Shown in pieces: positions 17,552-25,241 of a stretch of DNA of 64,000 nt. Under the pieces are notes generated by a model. It made no database searches, had not been told where the DNA came from, and saw only the letters and a program-made list of their open reading frames with translations. The stretch is taken from positions 1 to 64,000 of the forward strand of contig JAJDXR010000005.1 in the NCBI GenBank assembly GCA_022823165.1. Reading direction: 5' to 3'. How positions within the stretch are numbered: the stretch's first letter is position 1; each line of letters starts with the position of its first letter. The DNA is from Anaerolineae bacterium. Lineage in GTDB: Bacteria; Chloroflexota; Anaerolineae; Aggregatilineales; Phototrophicaceae. Made by a program: the position numbers and the translations under genes.

Positions 17552-17869
17552 CGTTGGTCCCGTCTAACCGATACCAATGAATACTACTCATAATCCCAAG
17601 AAGCGCAACGATACAGGGCAAATGTCCGCTGCCATTTTAGGTCGCGGCACCCGACCAGAAGTAATTCCAGGAAAGTACTGATAATGACTGTGCTATGAAA
17701 GATTCTGCCAACATAATTGAAATGCCGCAGGGGCGAGCCTTGGCTCGCTCGCTCTCGAAAAGACTGCCATTGCCCCCGCACTACAGGTCGCAAAGCGTCA
17801 TCCGGCTGCATCTGACAAATCCAGTGAATTGTGCCATGATACGAACGAGCGCAACCCGGCGGGACTTCA
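17552..17869. other. 318-base divergent intergenic region
   Basis: Between the two divergent membrane-protein genes. It contains a palindrome GCGAGCC-TT-GGCTCGC at about 17733-17748, preceded by GAAATGCCGCAGG and followed by GCTCTCGAAAAGACTG, i.e. one member of the dispersed palindrome family. No credible ORF was found. Confidence 0.55.
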
Positions 17870-19189
17870 ATGCCACTCTCCATGCTTGACAAGCGGCTAA
17901 GCCTTACCATCGTGCTCGGCTTTTGGATCGCCGGCGCGCTCTACGCCATCTACACGCCCGCCTGGCAATTGCCTGATGAACCGGCCCACTACAATTACAT
18001 CCGCCAAGTAGCCGAGGCCGGTTGCTGCCCGCTGATTGAAAGCGGCGACTGGCCCAGCGATTATCTGGCGCAATTGACCGGCGCCCGCTTCGCGCCCGAA
18101 CTGCTGAGCCAGCTGGAAAGCATCCAGTATGAAGACCATCATCCGCCGCTATATTATCTGCTGGCCTCCCTCGTCTACCGGCTGACAAACGGCGACCTAA
18201 TCTGGCTGCGCCTGTTCAGCGTAGCGCTGGGCGCGGGCTTGGTCTTTCTCAGCTATTTGATCAGCCGCCGCGCCTTGCCGTCTCAACCGCAGGTGGCGCT
18301 GGGCGTGATGGCCCTGATCGCCTTTCTGCCCCAGCACCTGCATATGCTGAGCGCCGTCAACAACGACGCCCTGGCGGAGCTGCTGGTAGGGCTGGTTCTG
18401 CTGTGGCTGCTGCGTTACCTGGACGGCGAGAAGGCGCCGATCTGGCAGCTGGGCCTGCTGGTGGGTTTGGCGCTCTTGACCAAACTCACCGTTTATTTTC
18501 TGGCGCTACTGGCGCCGCTGGCCATCTGGCTGAAGTGGCGCAAGAGCGGCGAAGCCCCGCGCTCGCTGCTGCGCTCGCTGGCCGCCTTCATTTTGATCGC
18601 CGGCTTCATCGGCAGCGTCTGGTGGCTGCGCAATATCAGCGTCTACGGTTTCCCCGACTTCCTGGGCCTGGCGGCGCATGACCGGGTCGTGGCCGATCAG
18701 CCGCGGACGGCCGACTACATCAGCGAGCATGGCGGAGATGTCTACCTGGCGCAAATGCTGGGCACGACCTTCAAGAGCTTCTGGGGGCAATTCGGCTGGA
18801 TGGCGCTGCCGCTGGATCAGGTGCTGGGCGGCTGGGTCTATCGGGGATTCGGGCTCTTGATGCTTGCAGGATTGTCCGGGGCGCTGCTGGCAAGCCGCCG
18901 CGGTGAGATAGCCGCCGCATCCTGGGTCCTTCTGCTGGTCACTGTCTCAATCGCGCTGCTGCAATTCGGCTACTACAACATCGAGTTTCAGCAGTGGCAG
19001 GGGCGCTACCTTTTCCCGGCGCTGATTCCCATCGCCCTCGTGCTGGTCTATGGCGCCGACGCCTGGCGGGCGCGGCTGCTATCGCGCTGGGCTCCCACTC
19101 GCTGGCTGACGCCTCTGGCGCTCTCGAGCCTGTTTGTCCTGGACCTGTACTTGCTGGCGCGCGTGATCTTACCGGGGCTTTCGCCCTGA
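17870..19189 (+). CDS. GT-C/DUF2142-like membrane glycosyltransferase
   Basis: A 439-residue protein with about 10 membrane helices. The first extracytoplasmic loop contains LPDEPAHYNYIR (Asp36-Glu37), matching the D-E-x-x-H motif of DUF2142/PMT-like polyprenyl-sugar-using transferases, and a second loop carries YEDHHPPLYYLLA. These enzymes transfer a sugar from a lipid carrier on the outer face of the membrane. ATG at 17870 is chosen; a second in-frame ATG at 17882 is possible. Acceptor unknown; the neighbouring divergent gene may have a related role in surface polymer assembly. Confidence 0.82.
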   Translation: MPLSMLDKRLSLTIVLGFWIAGALYAIYTPAWQLPDEPAHYNYIRQVAEAGCCPLIESGDWPSDYLAQLTGARFAPELLSQLESIQYEDHHPPLYYLLASLVYRLTNGDLIWLRLFSVALGAGLVFLSYLISRRALPSQPQVALGVMALIAFLPQHLHMLSAVNNDALAELLVGLVLLWLLRYLDGEKAPIWQLGLLVGLALLTKLTVYFLALLAPLAIWLKWRKSGEAPRSLLRSLAAFILIAGFIGSVWWLRNISVYGFPDFLGLAAHDRVVADQPRTADYISEHGGDVYLAQMLGTTFKSFWGQFGWMALPLDQVLGGWVYRGFGLLMLAGLSGALLASRRGEIAAASWVLLLVTVSIALLQFGYYNIEFQQWQGRYLFPALIPIALVLVYGADAWRARLLSRWAPTRWLTPLALSSLFVLDLYLLARVILPGLSP

Positions 19190-19196
19190 ATCATGC

Positions 19197-19315
19197 GGGC
19201 GACCCAGCGGGTCGCCCCTACCCATCGGCTATTGGATTGGAGCGGACGAGTCAGCGGGTCGCCATTACCAGCAGGGTTTCAGGTTAGAGCGGGCGAGCCA
19301 AGGCTCGGCCCTACA
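19197..19315. repeat. Three tandem members of the GGGCGAnCC palindrome family
   Basis: Between the glycosyltransferase stop and efp: a perfect GGGCGACCC-AGC-GGGTCGCCC (19197-19217), then degraded forms near 19241-19262 (GGACGAGTC...GGGTCGCC) and 19288-19312 (GGGCGAGCC...GGCTCGGCCC). They lie between convergent genes and might also serve as terminators. Confidence 0.75.
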
Positions 19316-19329
19316 GTCAACGCGAGAGG

Positions 19330-19893
19330 CTACTTGCTGACGCGCGTGACGTAAGCTGCTTCTTCCAGGTTGATTTTCACCACATCGCCGACGTTGATGA
19401 ACATGGGCGCGCTGACCTCGAAGCCGCTTTCGAGCTTGATCTTCTTGGTCGGGCTGTTGGCGGTATCGCCGGCCACGGCCGCTTCCACCTCGATCACCTG
19501 GTACTCCATCGTCTTCGGCAAATCGTAATCAATGATCTCGCCTTCGAAGCTCAGCAATTTGATCGCCATGCTGTCCTTGATGTATTTGAGATCATCGCCG
19601 AAGATGGCGCGGTTGAGCTGCGGCTGTTCGTAGGTCTCGGTGTTCATGAAGGTGACGAAATCGTCATCGGCATAGAGAAACTCGACCTGGTCGGCTTCGA
19701 CGCGAATATCCTCGACGCGCTCGCCCGAATTAAAGGTCATCTCGGTGGTGGAGCCGCTGCGCAAATCGCGCACGGTCACGCGGATGGTCGCTTTGCCGCG
19801 CCCCGGTTTGTGGTGGCGGTATTCCATCACGCGGTAGAGATTGCCGCTGTCGGTAAAGGTCGCGCCCTTGCGCAACTGATTCACATCAATCAT
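19330..19893 (-). CDS. efp: Translation elongation factor P
   Basis: Relieves ribosome stalling at polyproline stretches, entering the E site. The 187-residue, three-domain length and C-terminal signature (GFEVSAPMFINVGDVVKIN) are standard. The tip loop is YRHHKPGRGKATIRV: Arg32 occupies the position that is Lys32/34 in lysine-modified EF-P and Arg32 in the EarP-rhamnosylated type. This means either rhamnosylation, another modification or no modification; earP is not in the window. The many PTDTP-type proline runs in the window's big surface protein would make EF-P important here. Start at ATG 19893. Confidence 0.95.
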   Translation of the reverse strand: MIDVNQLRKGATFTDSGNLYRVMEYRHHKPGRGKATIRVTVRDLRSGSTTEMTFNSGERVEDIRVEADQVEFLYADDDFVTFMNTETYEQPQLNRAIFGDDLKYIKDSMAIKLLSFEGEIIDYDLPKTMEYQVIEVEAAVAGDTANSPTKKIKLESGFEVSAPMFINVGDVVKINLEEAAYVTRVSK

Positions 19894-19976
19894 TGACGCT
19901 CTTGTCCTTGATTTACTCCGTCCAATTCACAGAGTTCCATTGTAACAGTTGGCAAGTCCGCTGCGTAGCCTTACAG

Positions 19977-20360
19977 CTACTCGAGCAGCGCGACCGCTTC
20001 CACTTCAATCAACGCGCCGACTGGCAAGCCCCCGGCCTGCACGGTCGTGCGCGCCGGCGGAGCCTGCGGGAAGAACTCGCTGTAGACCGCGTTGAACTCG
20101 GCGAAATCCTTGATATCCGCCAGGAAGACAGTCGTCTTGACCACCTGGTCCATGCCGCTGCCGGCCGCTGCCAGCACACCGCTGATATTGTTCATCACCT
20201 GTCGCGTCTGCGCCTCAATGCCGCCCTCGCGCAAGTCCGATGTGCCGGGGATGAGCGGGATCTGGCCGGCGGTGTAGACGAAACCATTGGCGATGATGCC
20301 TTGTGAATACGCGCCGACCGCTGCCGGCGCTTTGTCCGTGGAGATGACTTCTTTGGGCAT
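19977..20360 (-). CDS. ridA: RidA family 2-iminobutanoate/2-iminopropanoate deaminase
   Basis: Hydrolyses reactive enamine/imine products of PLP enzymes. The 127-residue protein starts MPKEVISTDKAPAAVGAYSQG, followed by the family signatures GQIPL, EAQTRQVMNNI, and the C-terminal RTTVQAGGLPVGALIEVEAVA, with Arg106 as the expected substrate-binding arginine. The chosen ATG at 20360 has GGTGG upstream and matches the family length; a 71-residue longer reading is rejected. It lies 83 bases upstream of efp on the same strand. Confidence 0.93.
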   Translation of the reverse strand: MPKEVISTDKAPAAVGAYSQGIIANGFVYTAGQIPLIPGTSDLREGGIEAQTRQVMNNISGVLAAAGSGMDQVVKTTVFLADIKDFAEFNAVYSEFFPQAPPARTTVQAGGLPVGALIEVEAVALLE

Positions 20361-20447
20361 GTGCGCCACCTTTATCTTCTGAACGAATGGAATTCGTGAG
20401 GGCATTGTGGTATCTTTAGCGTGAGTGTCAAGGGAGAGGATACTCTC

Positions 20448-20678
20448 ATGGACCCCATTGAACGCAAGACTCCGACCAAGATTATAGAAGAGGGTAGCCA
20501 GTTCACCCCGGCGATAGATGACGACGAGCCGACTACGGAAGAATTGGTCGAGATGTTGAGGCAAGCCCTCCATAAAGCCAATACCGGGCAGACCCGTCCG
20601 GCAAGAGAATTTCTACGCGAACTCAGGGAAACCCTAGCCGCAGATGAAGACGCTGGTCGAGACCACAAAGGCATTTGA
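20448..20678 (+). CDS. Putative antitoxin of a RelBE-type locus
   Basis: A 76-residue acidic protein (MDPIERKTPTKII...) starting at an ATG preceded by GAGAGGA. A predicted helix is rich in Glu and Leu (TTEELVEMLRQALHKA), and the tail is charged (RELRETLAADEDAGRDHKG). It overlaps by 35 bases the start of a RelE-like toxin gene, the arrangement of a type II toxin-antitoxin operon. Identity as antitoxin rests on position and composition, not on a recognised DNA-binding fold. Confidence 0.6.
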   Translation: MDPIERKTPTKIIEEGSQFTPAIDDDEPTTEELVEMLRQALHKANTGQTRPAREFLRELRETLAADEDAGRDHKGI

Positions 20679-20978
20679 AAGAGAAGCGGAGCGGCTAGCT
20701 CGTAAGTTCCCATCGCTAGAAGTTGATGTTGACCTGCTGACAACGCAACTTGAGCATGGCGCGCGACCAGGAATCAGGCTGACCGGAATCGGCTATAAGT
20801 CGTTCAAAGCGCGCCTGCCGAATCGGTCGCGCGGCGCGGCAAGCGCGGCGGGTTTCGAATCATCTACTATAAAAAGGAGGCAACGCTCGTGTTGCTTCTC
20901 ATCGTCTACTCCAAGACGGAACGCTCCATTATCCGAAACGAAACCATTCGCCGTCTGATTGATGAATCCCATCGGTAA
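20644..20978 (+). pseudogene. RelE/HigB-like toxin, frameshifted
   Basis: The first 60 residues (MKTLVETTKAFEREAERLARKFPSLE, shown in part, through SFKARLPNRS) read in one frame. After the GC-rich run at about 20829-20850 the family-typical RelE C-terminus continues in the -1 frame: RRGKRGGFRIIYYKKE, then LVLLLIVYSKTERSII, stopping at TAA 20976-20978. GKRGGFR and the YSKTER ending are the catalytic/RNA-contacting region of RelE-like toxins. In the conceptual +1 frame the protein would end in a Ser/Arg-rich stretch to 20958. A one-base deletion (real or a sequencing artefact in a CGCGCGGCGCGG run) best explains it. Adjacent antitoxin is intact. Confidence 0.75.
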
Positions 20979-21034
20979 ATGGGCTAAAACTCTCGCAGGA
21001 GCAATCCTGCCCAATACTGGTTTGGGCGTTTGCG

Positions 21035-22336
21035 CTACCTTTTCCCCCGCCGGCCGTGACAGCGCTTGAACTTCAACCCGCTGCCGCAGGGGCAGGGATC
21101 GTTGCGCCCGGCTTGCGCGAAAGCGCGCTCCAGTTCGGCGTCGTAGCGCGCAAGCTGCAGCATCACGTTTGCCGGCGGCCGCCGCCCCGCCAGCTCGCGC
21201 GCCATAAAGTCCATAGTCGGGCGCAGATGATTGAAAAAAGCGCGATAACCGGCGCAGAGATAATTCAAACCCGGCTCGCCATCAGGCGTGGATATAAAGC
21301 GATTCTTGGGGCAGCCGCCGTTGCAGACAAACTTCACTTCGCAGTCGAGACAGTATTGCGGCAGGGTATCGCGCTTGTCGCGCCCGAACTTGACCTGCTC
21401 GTCCATGATCACAATCTCGCTGAGCGGCACATCCATGATGTTGCCCAGCTTGTAATCCGGCTCGACATAATGATCGCAGGAGAAGACATCGCCGTTGTGC
21501 TCCATCGCCAGCGCCAGCCCGCAGGTCTCATCGAAGATGCAGAGGCCGGGCGGCGCGCCCGTCCAGGCGGCTAGCGCGATGTCGAATATCTGCACGAAGA
21601 CCTGGCCGACATCGCGGCGCACCCACTGCTCGTACATATCAATGAGAAACTGCCCGTAGCCCTCAGCTGTGATTGAGCGCTCGGTGACCTGGTCGCCCTC
21701 TTGATAACCAGTGGCGTTGTCGCGCTCGACTATGGGAATAAACTGCATGAATTTCGTGCCGACCTCATCGCGCAGGAATTCATACACGCGGGCGCCCTGC
21801 CCTTCGTTGGCGGCGTGCACAGTCGTCAAAATGTTGTATTCGGCCTCATGCTTCTGCAGCAGACGGATGCCGTCCATGACCTTGTGGAAGGTCGGGTTGC
21901 CGCCCTTGTCGACGCGGTAATAATCGTGCACATCCGCGGGACCGTCGAGGCTGACGCCCAACAGGAAGTTGTTAGCGGCGAAAAACTCGCACCAGTCGTC
22001 ATCCAGCGTCACGGCGTTGGTCTGCAAGGCGTTGGTGATGCGCATGCCCGGGCGCTTGTGCTTCTGCTGGTAGCGCGCGGCCTGCTTGAAGAAGTCCAGC
22101 CCCATCAGCGTGGGTTCGCCGCCCTGCCAGGCGAAGTTGATGTCGTTCACCTGCTGGGCTTCGATGTACTGGCGGATGTACTCCTCGAGCAGATTGTCCG
22201 ACATGCGGAATTTGCTGCCCGGATACAGCGCTTCTTTGGAGAGGAAATAGCAGTACTTGCAATCAAGATTGCAGATGGCGCCTCGCGGCTTGGTCATCAA
22301 GTGGAAGGCGGTGGGTTGGGCGGATGTCGTTTGCAT
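21035..22336 (-). CDS. Anaerobic sulfatase-maturating radical SAM enzyme with SEC-C tail
   Basis: Radical SAM/SPASM enzymes of this family convert a Cys or Ser in sulfatases to formylglycine. The 4Fe-4S SAM cluster motif is CNLDCKYCY (Cys22, Cys26, Cys29), followed by the family-typical WQGGEPTLMG. The SPASM auxiliary-cluster cysteines include CGLALAMEHNGDVFSCDH and CLDCEVKFVCNGGCPKNR. The last ~25 residues form a SEC-C zinc motif (NDPCPCGSGLKFKRCHG), an unusual addition. A Cys-type sulfatase lies in the same window at 56564-57925 (CAPAR motif) and is a plausible substrate. 433 residues versus about 370-400 for most family members. ATG at 22336. Confidence 0.92.
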   Translation of the reverse strand: MQTTSAQPTAFHLMTKPRGAICNLDCKYCYFLSKEALYPGSKFRMSDNLLEEYIRQYIEAQQVNDINFAWQGGEPTLMGLDFFKQAARYQQKHKRPGMRITNALQTNAVTLDDDWCEFFAANNFLLGVSLDGPADVHDYYRVDKGGNPTFHKVMDGIRLLQKHEAEYNILTTVHAANEGQGARVYEFLRDEVGTKFMQFIPIVERDNATGYQEGDQVTERSITAEGYGQFLIDMYEQWVRRDVGQVFVQIFDIALAAWTGAPPGLCIFDETCGLALAMEHNGDVFSCDHYVEPDYKLGNIMDVPLSEIVIMDEQVKFGRDKRDTLPQYCLDCEVKFVCNGGCPKNRFISTPDGEPGLNYLCAGYRAFFNHLRPTMDFMARELAGRRPPANVMLQLARYDAELERAFAQAGRNDPCPCGSGLKFKRCHGRRGKR

Positions 22337-22390
22337 GATGGGGAGTATAGCCGATTTCGGCGCGGGGGCACAGGATCCACTAAAGAGACA

Positions 22391-22666
22391 CAGGGCAATC
22401 GCTTCAAAATAATCTTTACCACCGAGTCACCGAGGACACGGAGTTTATGTTCTTTTGACAACTTTTCTCCTAAATCCACTGCTTAAATTGAGCGGTCCTG
22501 CTGCAACTTTGCCGATAAACTTCCTTAGCGTCAAAAAATTTTGCGACAAAATGCCGCGAAATCTCTGATCAATCGCATTTCTCGGTGCTCTCGGTGTCCT
22601 CGGTGGTTAAATTTCAGTTTAGTTTTGCTCGTCGCAGGGGACGACTGTTTTGAAGCGATTGCCCTG
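22391..22666. mobile_element. 276-bp MITE with perfect 19-bp inverted ends and 10-bp duplication
   Basis: The ends are CAGGGCAATCGCTTCAAAA (22391-22409) and its exact reverse complement (22648-22666). They are flanked by identical direct repeats TAAAGAGACA (22381-22390 and 22667-22676), as expected of a target-site duplication. Just inside each end are copies of the ACCACCGAG / CTCGGTGG repeat, also in opposite orientation. No transposase is encoded, so it is a non-autonomous element. A 15-base copy of the end (TTGAAGCGATTGCCC) also occurs at 41703-41717. Confidence 0.85.
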
Positions 22667-22747
22667 TAAAGAGACACGGCGAAAGAGTGGACTTGAGATG
22701 GATATGTTAAAATATCTTCATAATTGACACACATTGAAAGCAAGCAG

Positions 22748-23845
22748 ATGAGCTTAAACGATCGTCTACACAAAATCTCCAGAAATGTCCGCGAACAGCA
22801 CCAACTGCTGTTGCGAGCAGACGAAGGTGCTGCAATTAGGGCTTCAGTTCTTCCGTTTATCGAAGCGCTAGAATTCGATCCAAAAAGTCTCGCTGAGGTG
22901 AGGTCGGAGGTTACTGCTGATGCAAGGAGCACGGGACGGCGAAAGGTAGACTATGAGATATACCGAGGTGAAAAACCGATACTCATAATTGAGGCAAAAC
23001 CGGCGCATAAACCCCTTTTAGAAAATGAATGGGATCAACTCAAAGGCTATTACAATGACAAACCTGAATTCAAATTTGGCATTCTTACGAACGGTCTCGA
23101 ATTTCGGTTCTATACCGATTTAAAGCAGCATAACCTCATGGACAAAGAGCCGTTCATGACACTTGACATGCTCAACTTGGACGCGAGACTGGTAAATGAA
23201 TTAAGGTGGTTTACAAAGTCGGATTACGATCCTGAACAAATTCTGTCAAGCGCACAGAAATTAGCAATTTCACGCGTCTTGTCGCAGGAGTTTAATCAGC
23301 CATCGAGGGACTTGGTAAAGCACTTTGCTGGTCAAGTGCATTCAAGTCGGCTTTCCGAATCAGATATTCAACGATATGCACGCCTAGTAAAACAAGCTTG
23401 GCGAGACTTTGTAGAATCTGAAATTGCAAGTCGTCTGCAAGCTTCTGAAATCAAAGAGTCTTTAGCAAGCATTCAGCAGGTTGAGAAACAGACGCAGGCA
23501 GCCGGACAAGACCAGTTCTCAGACATTGCTCAGGGAATGCAAGTTCGCGTCCCTATCAAAATCGACTACAGTCCACGAGGTTCAAAACAACGACACAAGT
23601 TGCGAGGAACACTTTTACTTGCCGACAATATAGGAAGACACCAAAACATAATCGAATATGATGGCGAACTCTTGTCACCTTCCGAGGCAGCCGGACGTGC
23701 AATTCGTTCTGTCAAGCCAGGCGTCGCAAATCCAAACGGCTGGGTCTACTGGACATTCGTCAATCCCAATACGGGAGAAGATGATAGTATTGATCTTCTG
23801 ACCAAGGATGAAGACCTTCGCAGGCAGATATTGCGCCAAAGATAG
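22748..23845 (+). CDS. Standalone HsdR-N-like nuclease with RAMA-like domain
   Basis: The N-terminal third resembles the nuclease domain of type I restriction R subunits: VDYEIYRGEKPILIIEAKP gives a PD-(D/E)xK triad (Asp68, Glu82, Lys84), followed by a QLKGYY (QxxxY) motif near residue 97. The C-terminal ~90 residues (LLSPSEAAGRAIRS...NGWVYWTF, in parts) look like a RAMA/DUF4357 domain, which often recognises modified DNA or accompanies methylases. The middle is helical. There is no helicase, methylase or specificity gene beside it, so it is not a normal type I system. The ATG at 22748 is chosen; an in-frame TTG at 22724 is possible. Its base composition is AT-richer than its surroundings. 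Confidence 0.78.
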   Translation: MSLNDRLHKISRNVREQHQLLLRADEGAAIRASVLPFIEALEFDPKSLAEVRSEVTADARSTGRRKVDYEIYRGEKPILIIEAKPAHKPLLENEWDQLKGYYNDKPEFKFGILTNGLEFRFYTDLKQHNLMDKEPFMTLDMLNLDARLVNELRWFTKSDYDPEQILSSAQKLAISRVLSQEFNQPSRDLVKHFAGQVHSSRLSESDIQRYARLVKQAWRDFVESEIASRLQASEIKESLASIQQVEKQTQAAGQDQFSDIAQGMQVRVPIKIDYSPRGSKQRHKLRGTLLLADNIGRHQNIIEYDGELLSPSEAAGRAIRSVKPGVANPNGWVYWTFVNPNTGEDDSIDLLTKDEDLRRQILRQR

Positions 23846-24040
23846 AAAACCGTTCTCTACTCTCTGCTGAACCTCTGTGCTGCCCCCTTCCGCAGATTCT
23901 CCAGCCTATCCCAAAACGCCATAACAAAACCTTCGTGAACTTGGTGTCTTTGTGCCTTTGTGGTTGATTCCTTTCTCCACGCCTCTTTGCTTAAATCCCG
24001 CTAACGTACGCTTGCCCGATGATTCGCGCGATAGAGACTG

Positions 24041-24069
24041 TTGCAAATTCAACTGGAGCGCAATATAGT
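24041..24069 (+). promoter_or_regulatory. Predicted sigma70 promoter for the 71-residue coiled-coil gene
   Basis: TTGCAA (24041-24046), a 17-base spacer, and TATAGT (24064-24069) lie 36 bases before the ATG at 24106. This is among the clearest promoter matches in the window. Confidence 0.6.
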
Positions 24070-24105
24070 AAGTGTAGATTATGATATCTTGCCAGGAAGA
24101 CAACA

Positions 24106-24321
24106 ATGAGCACTGAAGTAAAAGAAATGCATACAAACAATCCGCAACTGCTTGAACAGCGTGTCACAGACCTTGAGCTTCGCGTAGCGAAAATTGAAGA
24201 CCCCATGCACACGGTCCTGGAAAATGTCCTACATCTGCGCCGAGAGATGGACGAACAGAGACGTCTTCTTTTGAAGATCGCGGAGCATCTTGGCATAGAC
24301 TCGGATCCATTTGCGGTTTAA
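24106..24321 (+). CDS. Small coiled-coil protein, unknown function
   Basis: A 71-residue protein (MSTEVKEMHTNN...) with an AGGA ribosome site and a good promoter. The sequence from residue 15 to 60 is a continuous heptad-like Leu/Glu/Arg/Lys helix (LEQRVTDLELRVAKIED, then VLHLRREMDEQRRLLLKIAEHL). It could form a dimeric coiled coil or bind another coiled-coil protein. Its stop codon TAA overlaps the stop of the convergent rluD (shared TTAA at 24318-24321). No family recognised. Confidence 0.7.
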   Translation: MSTEVKEMHTNNPQLLEQRVTDLELRVAKIEDPMHTVLENVLHLRREMDEQRRLLLKIAEHLGIDSDPFAV

Positions 24322-25241
24322 CGCAACTTCTCCAGCACAGTCCGCAAGCCCACCGGCAGCTCGCTTACGAAACGCAGCCGCTCGCCACTGACCGGATGCT
24401 CAAACGCCAGTTCATACGCGTGTAGAAACTGCCGCTTCAGCCGCAGCCGCTGCTTGCGCCGCCCGTAAACCGTATCACCCACCACCGGGCAGCCGATGAA
24501 AGCCATGTGCGCGCGAATCTGATGTGTGCGCCCGGTCAGCAGCCGCAGACGCACCAGCGCGCGCTCGCCCTGAAAATCGTCATCCAGCAATTGGAACTCT
24601 GTCTGCGCCGGCTTGCCGCCCCGCTGCACCGCCATGCGTTTGCGTTGGCGCGGGTCGCGGGCGATGGGCGCGTCGATGAGGCCGCTGTTGGACTTGGGCC
24701 GCCGCTCAAGCAGCGCCAGGTAGATCTTCTCGACGCTGCGTTCGCGGAATTGCCGCATCAGCGCCAGCAGGCTCGCTTTGTCGCGCGCGACCACCAGCAA
24801 GCCACTGGTGCCGCGATCGAGGCGATGTACGATGCCGAGGCGGTCCTGCGTCTCCGGGTCGTCCATCATCTCAGCCAACTCCGGATAGCGCGCCAGCAGC
24901 GCGTTGACCAGCGTGCCGGATTTGTTGCCCGGTCCCGGATGCACCACCATGCCCGCCGCCTTGTCGACCACCGCGAGCCGCGCATCTTCGTAAACGATCT
25001 CCAGCGAGATGTCTTGCGGCTCGACCGAGTGCTCCTCGCGCGGCGGGATGCGCAGGCTCACCTGCTCGCCGCCTTTGAATCTGTAGCCGGTTTTGCGCGC
25101 TTCGCCATCGACCAGCACACAACCGTCGCGGATCAGCGCTTGCGCCTGCGCCCGCGAATAACCGGGCAGATGCGCCAGCAGGAACTTGTCCAGCCGCTGT
25201 TTGGGCTCGTCCGCGATGAGGATCAGGAATTGTTCTGGCAC
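24318..25241 (-). CDS. rluD: 23S rRNA pseudouridine synthase, RluD family
   Basis: Isomerises uridines in helix 69 of 23S rRNA. An N-terminal S4 domain (about 15-75, RLDKFLLAHLPGYSRAQAQ...) is followed by the catalytic domain with HRLDRGTSG; Asp142 is the catalytic aspartate. The C-terminal GRTHQIRAHMAFIGCPVVGD is diagnostic. The GTG at 25241 begins MPEQFLILIADEPKQRLD; no strong ribosome site is seen, so a slightly different start is possible. Overlaps the 3' end of an upstream HNH gene by 19 bases. RluD versus RluC paralogue cannot be excluded. Confidence 0.93.
   Translation of the reverse strand: MPEQFLILIADEPKQRLDKFLLAHLPGYSRAQAQALIRDGCVLVDGEARKTGYRFKGGEQVSLRIPPREEHSVEPQDISLEIVYEDARLAVVDKAAGMVVHPGPGNKSGTLVNALLARYPELAEMMDDPETQDRLGIVHRLDRGTSGLLVVARDKASLLALMRQFRERSVEKIYLALLERRPKSNSGLIDAPIARDPRQRKRMAVQRGGKPAQTEFQLLDDDFQGERALVRLRLLTGRTHQIRAHMAFIGCPVVGDTVYGRRKQRLRLKRQFLHAYELAFEHPVSGERLRFVSELPVGLRTVLEKLR

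Noticed and set aside
17584..17910. 108-residue minus-strand ORF in the divergent region
   Set aside because: Crosses a palindrome repeat and overlaps the start of the plus-strand glycosyltransferase without a ribosome site.
20829..20850. Programmed ribosomal frameshift in the RelE-like gene
   Set aside because: No slippery heptamer or downstream structure typical of -1 frameshifting was seen; a deletion in a GC run is simpler.
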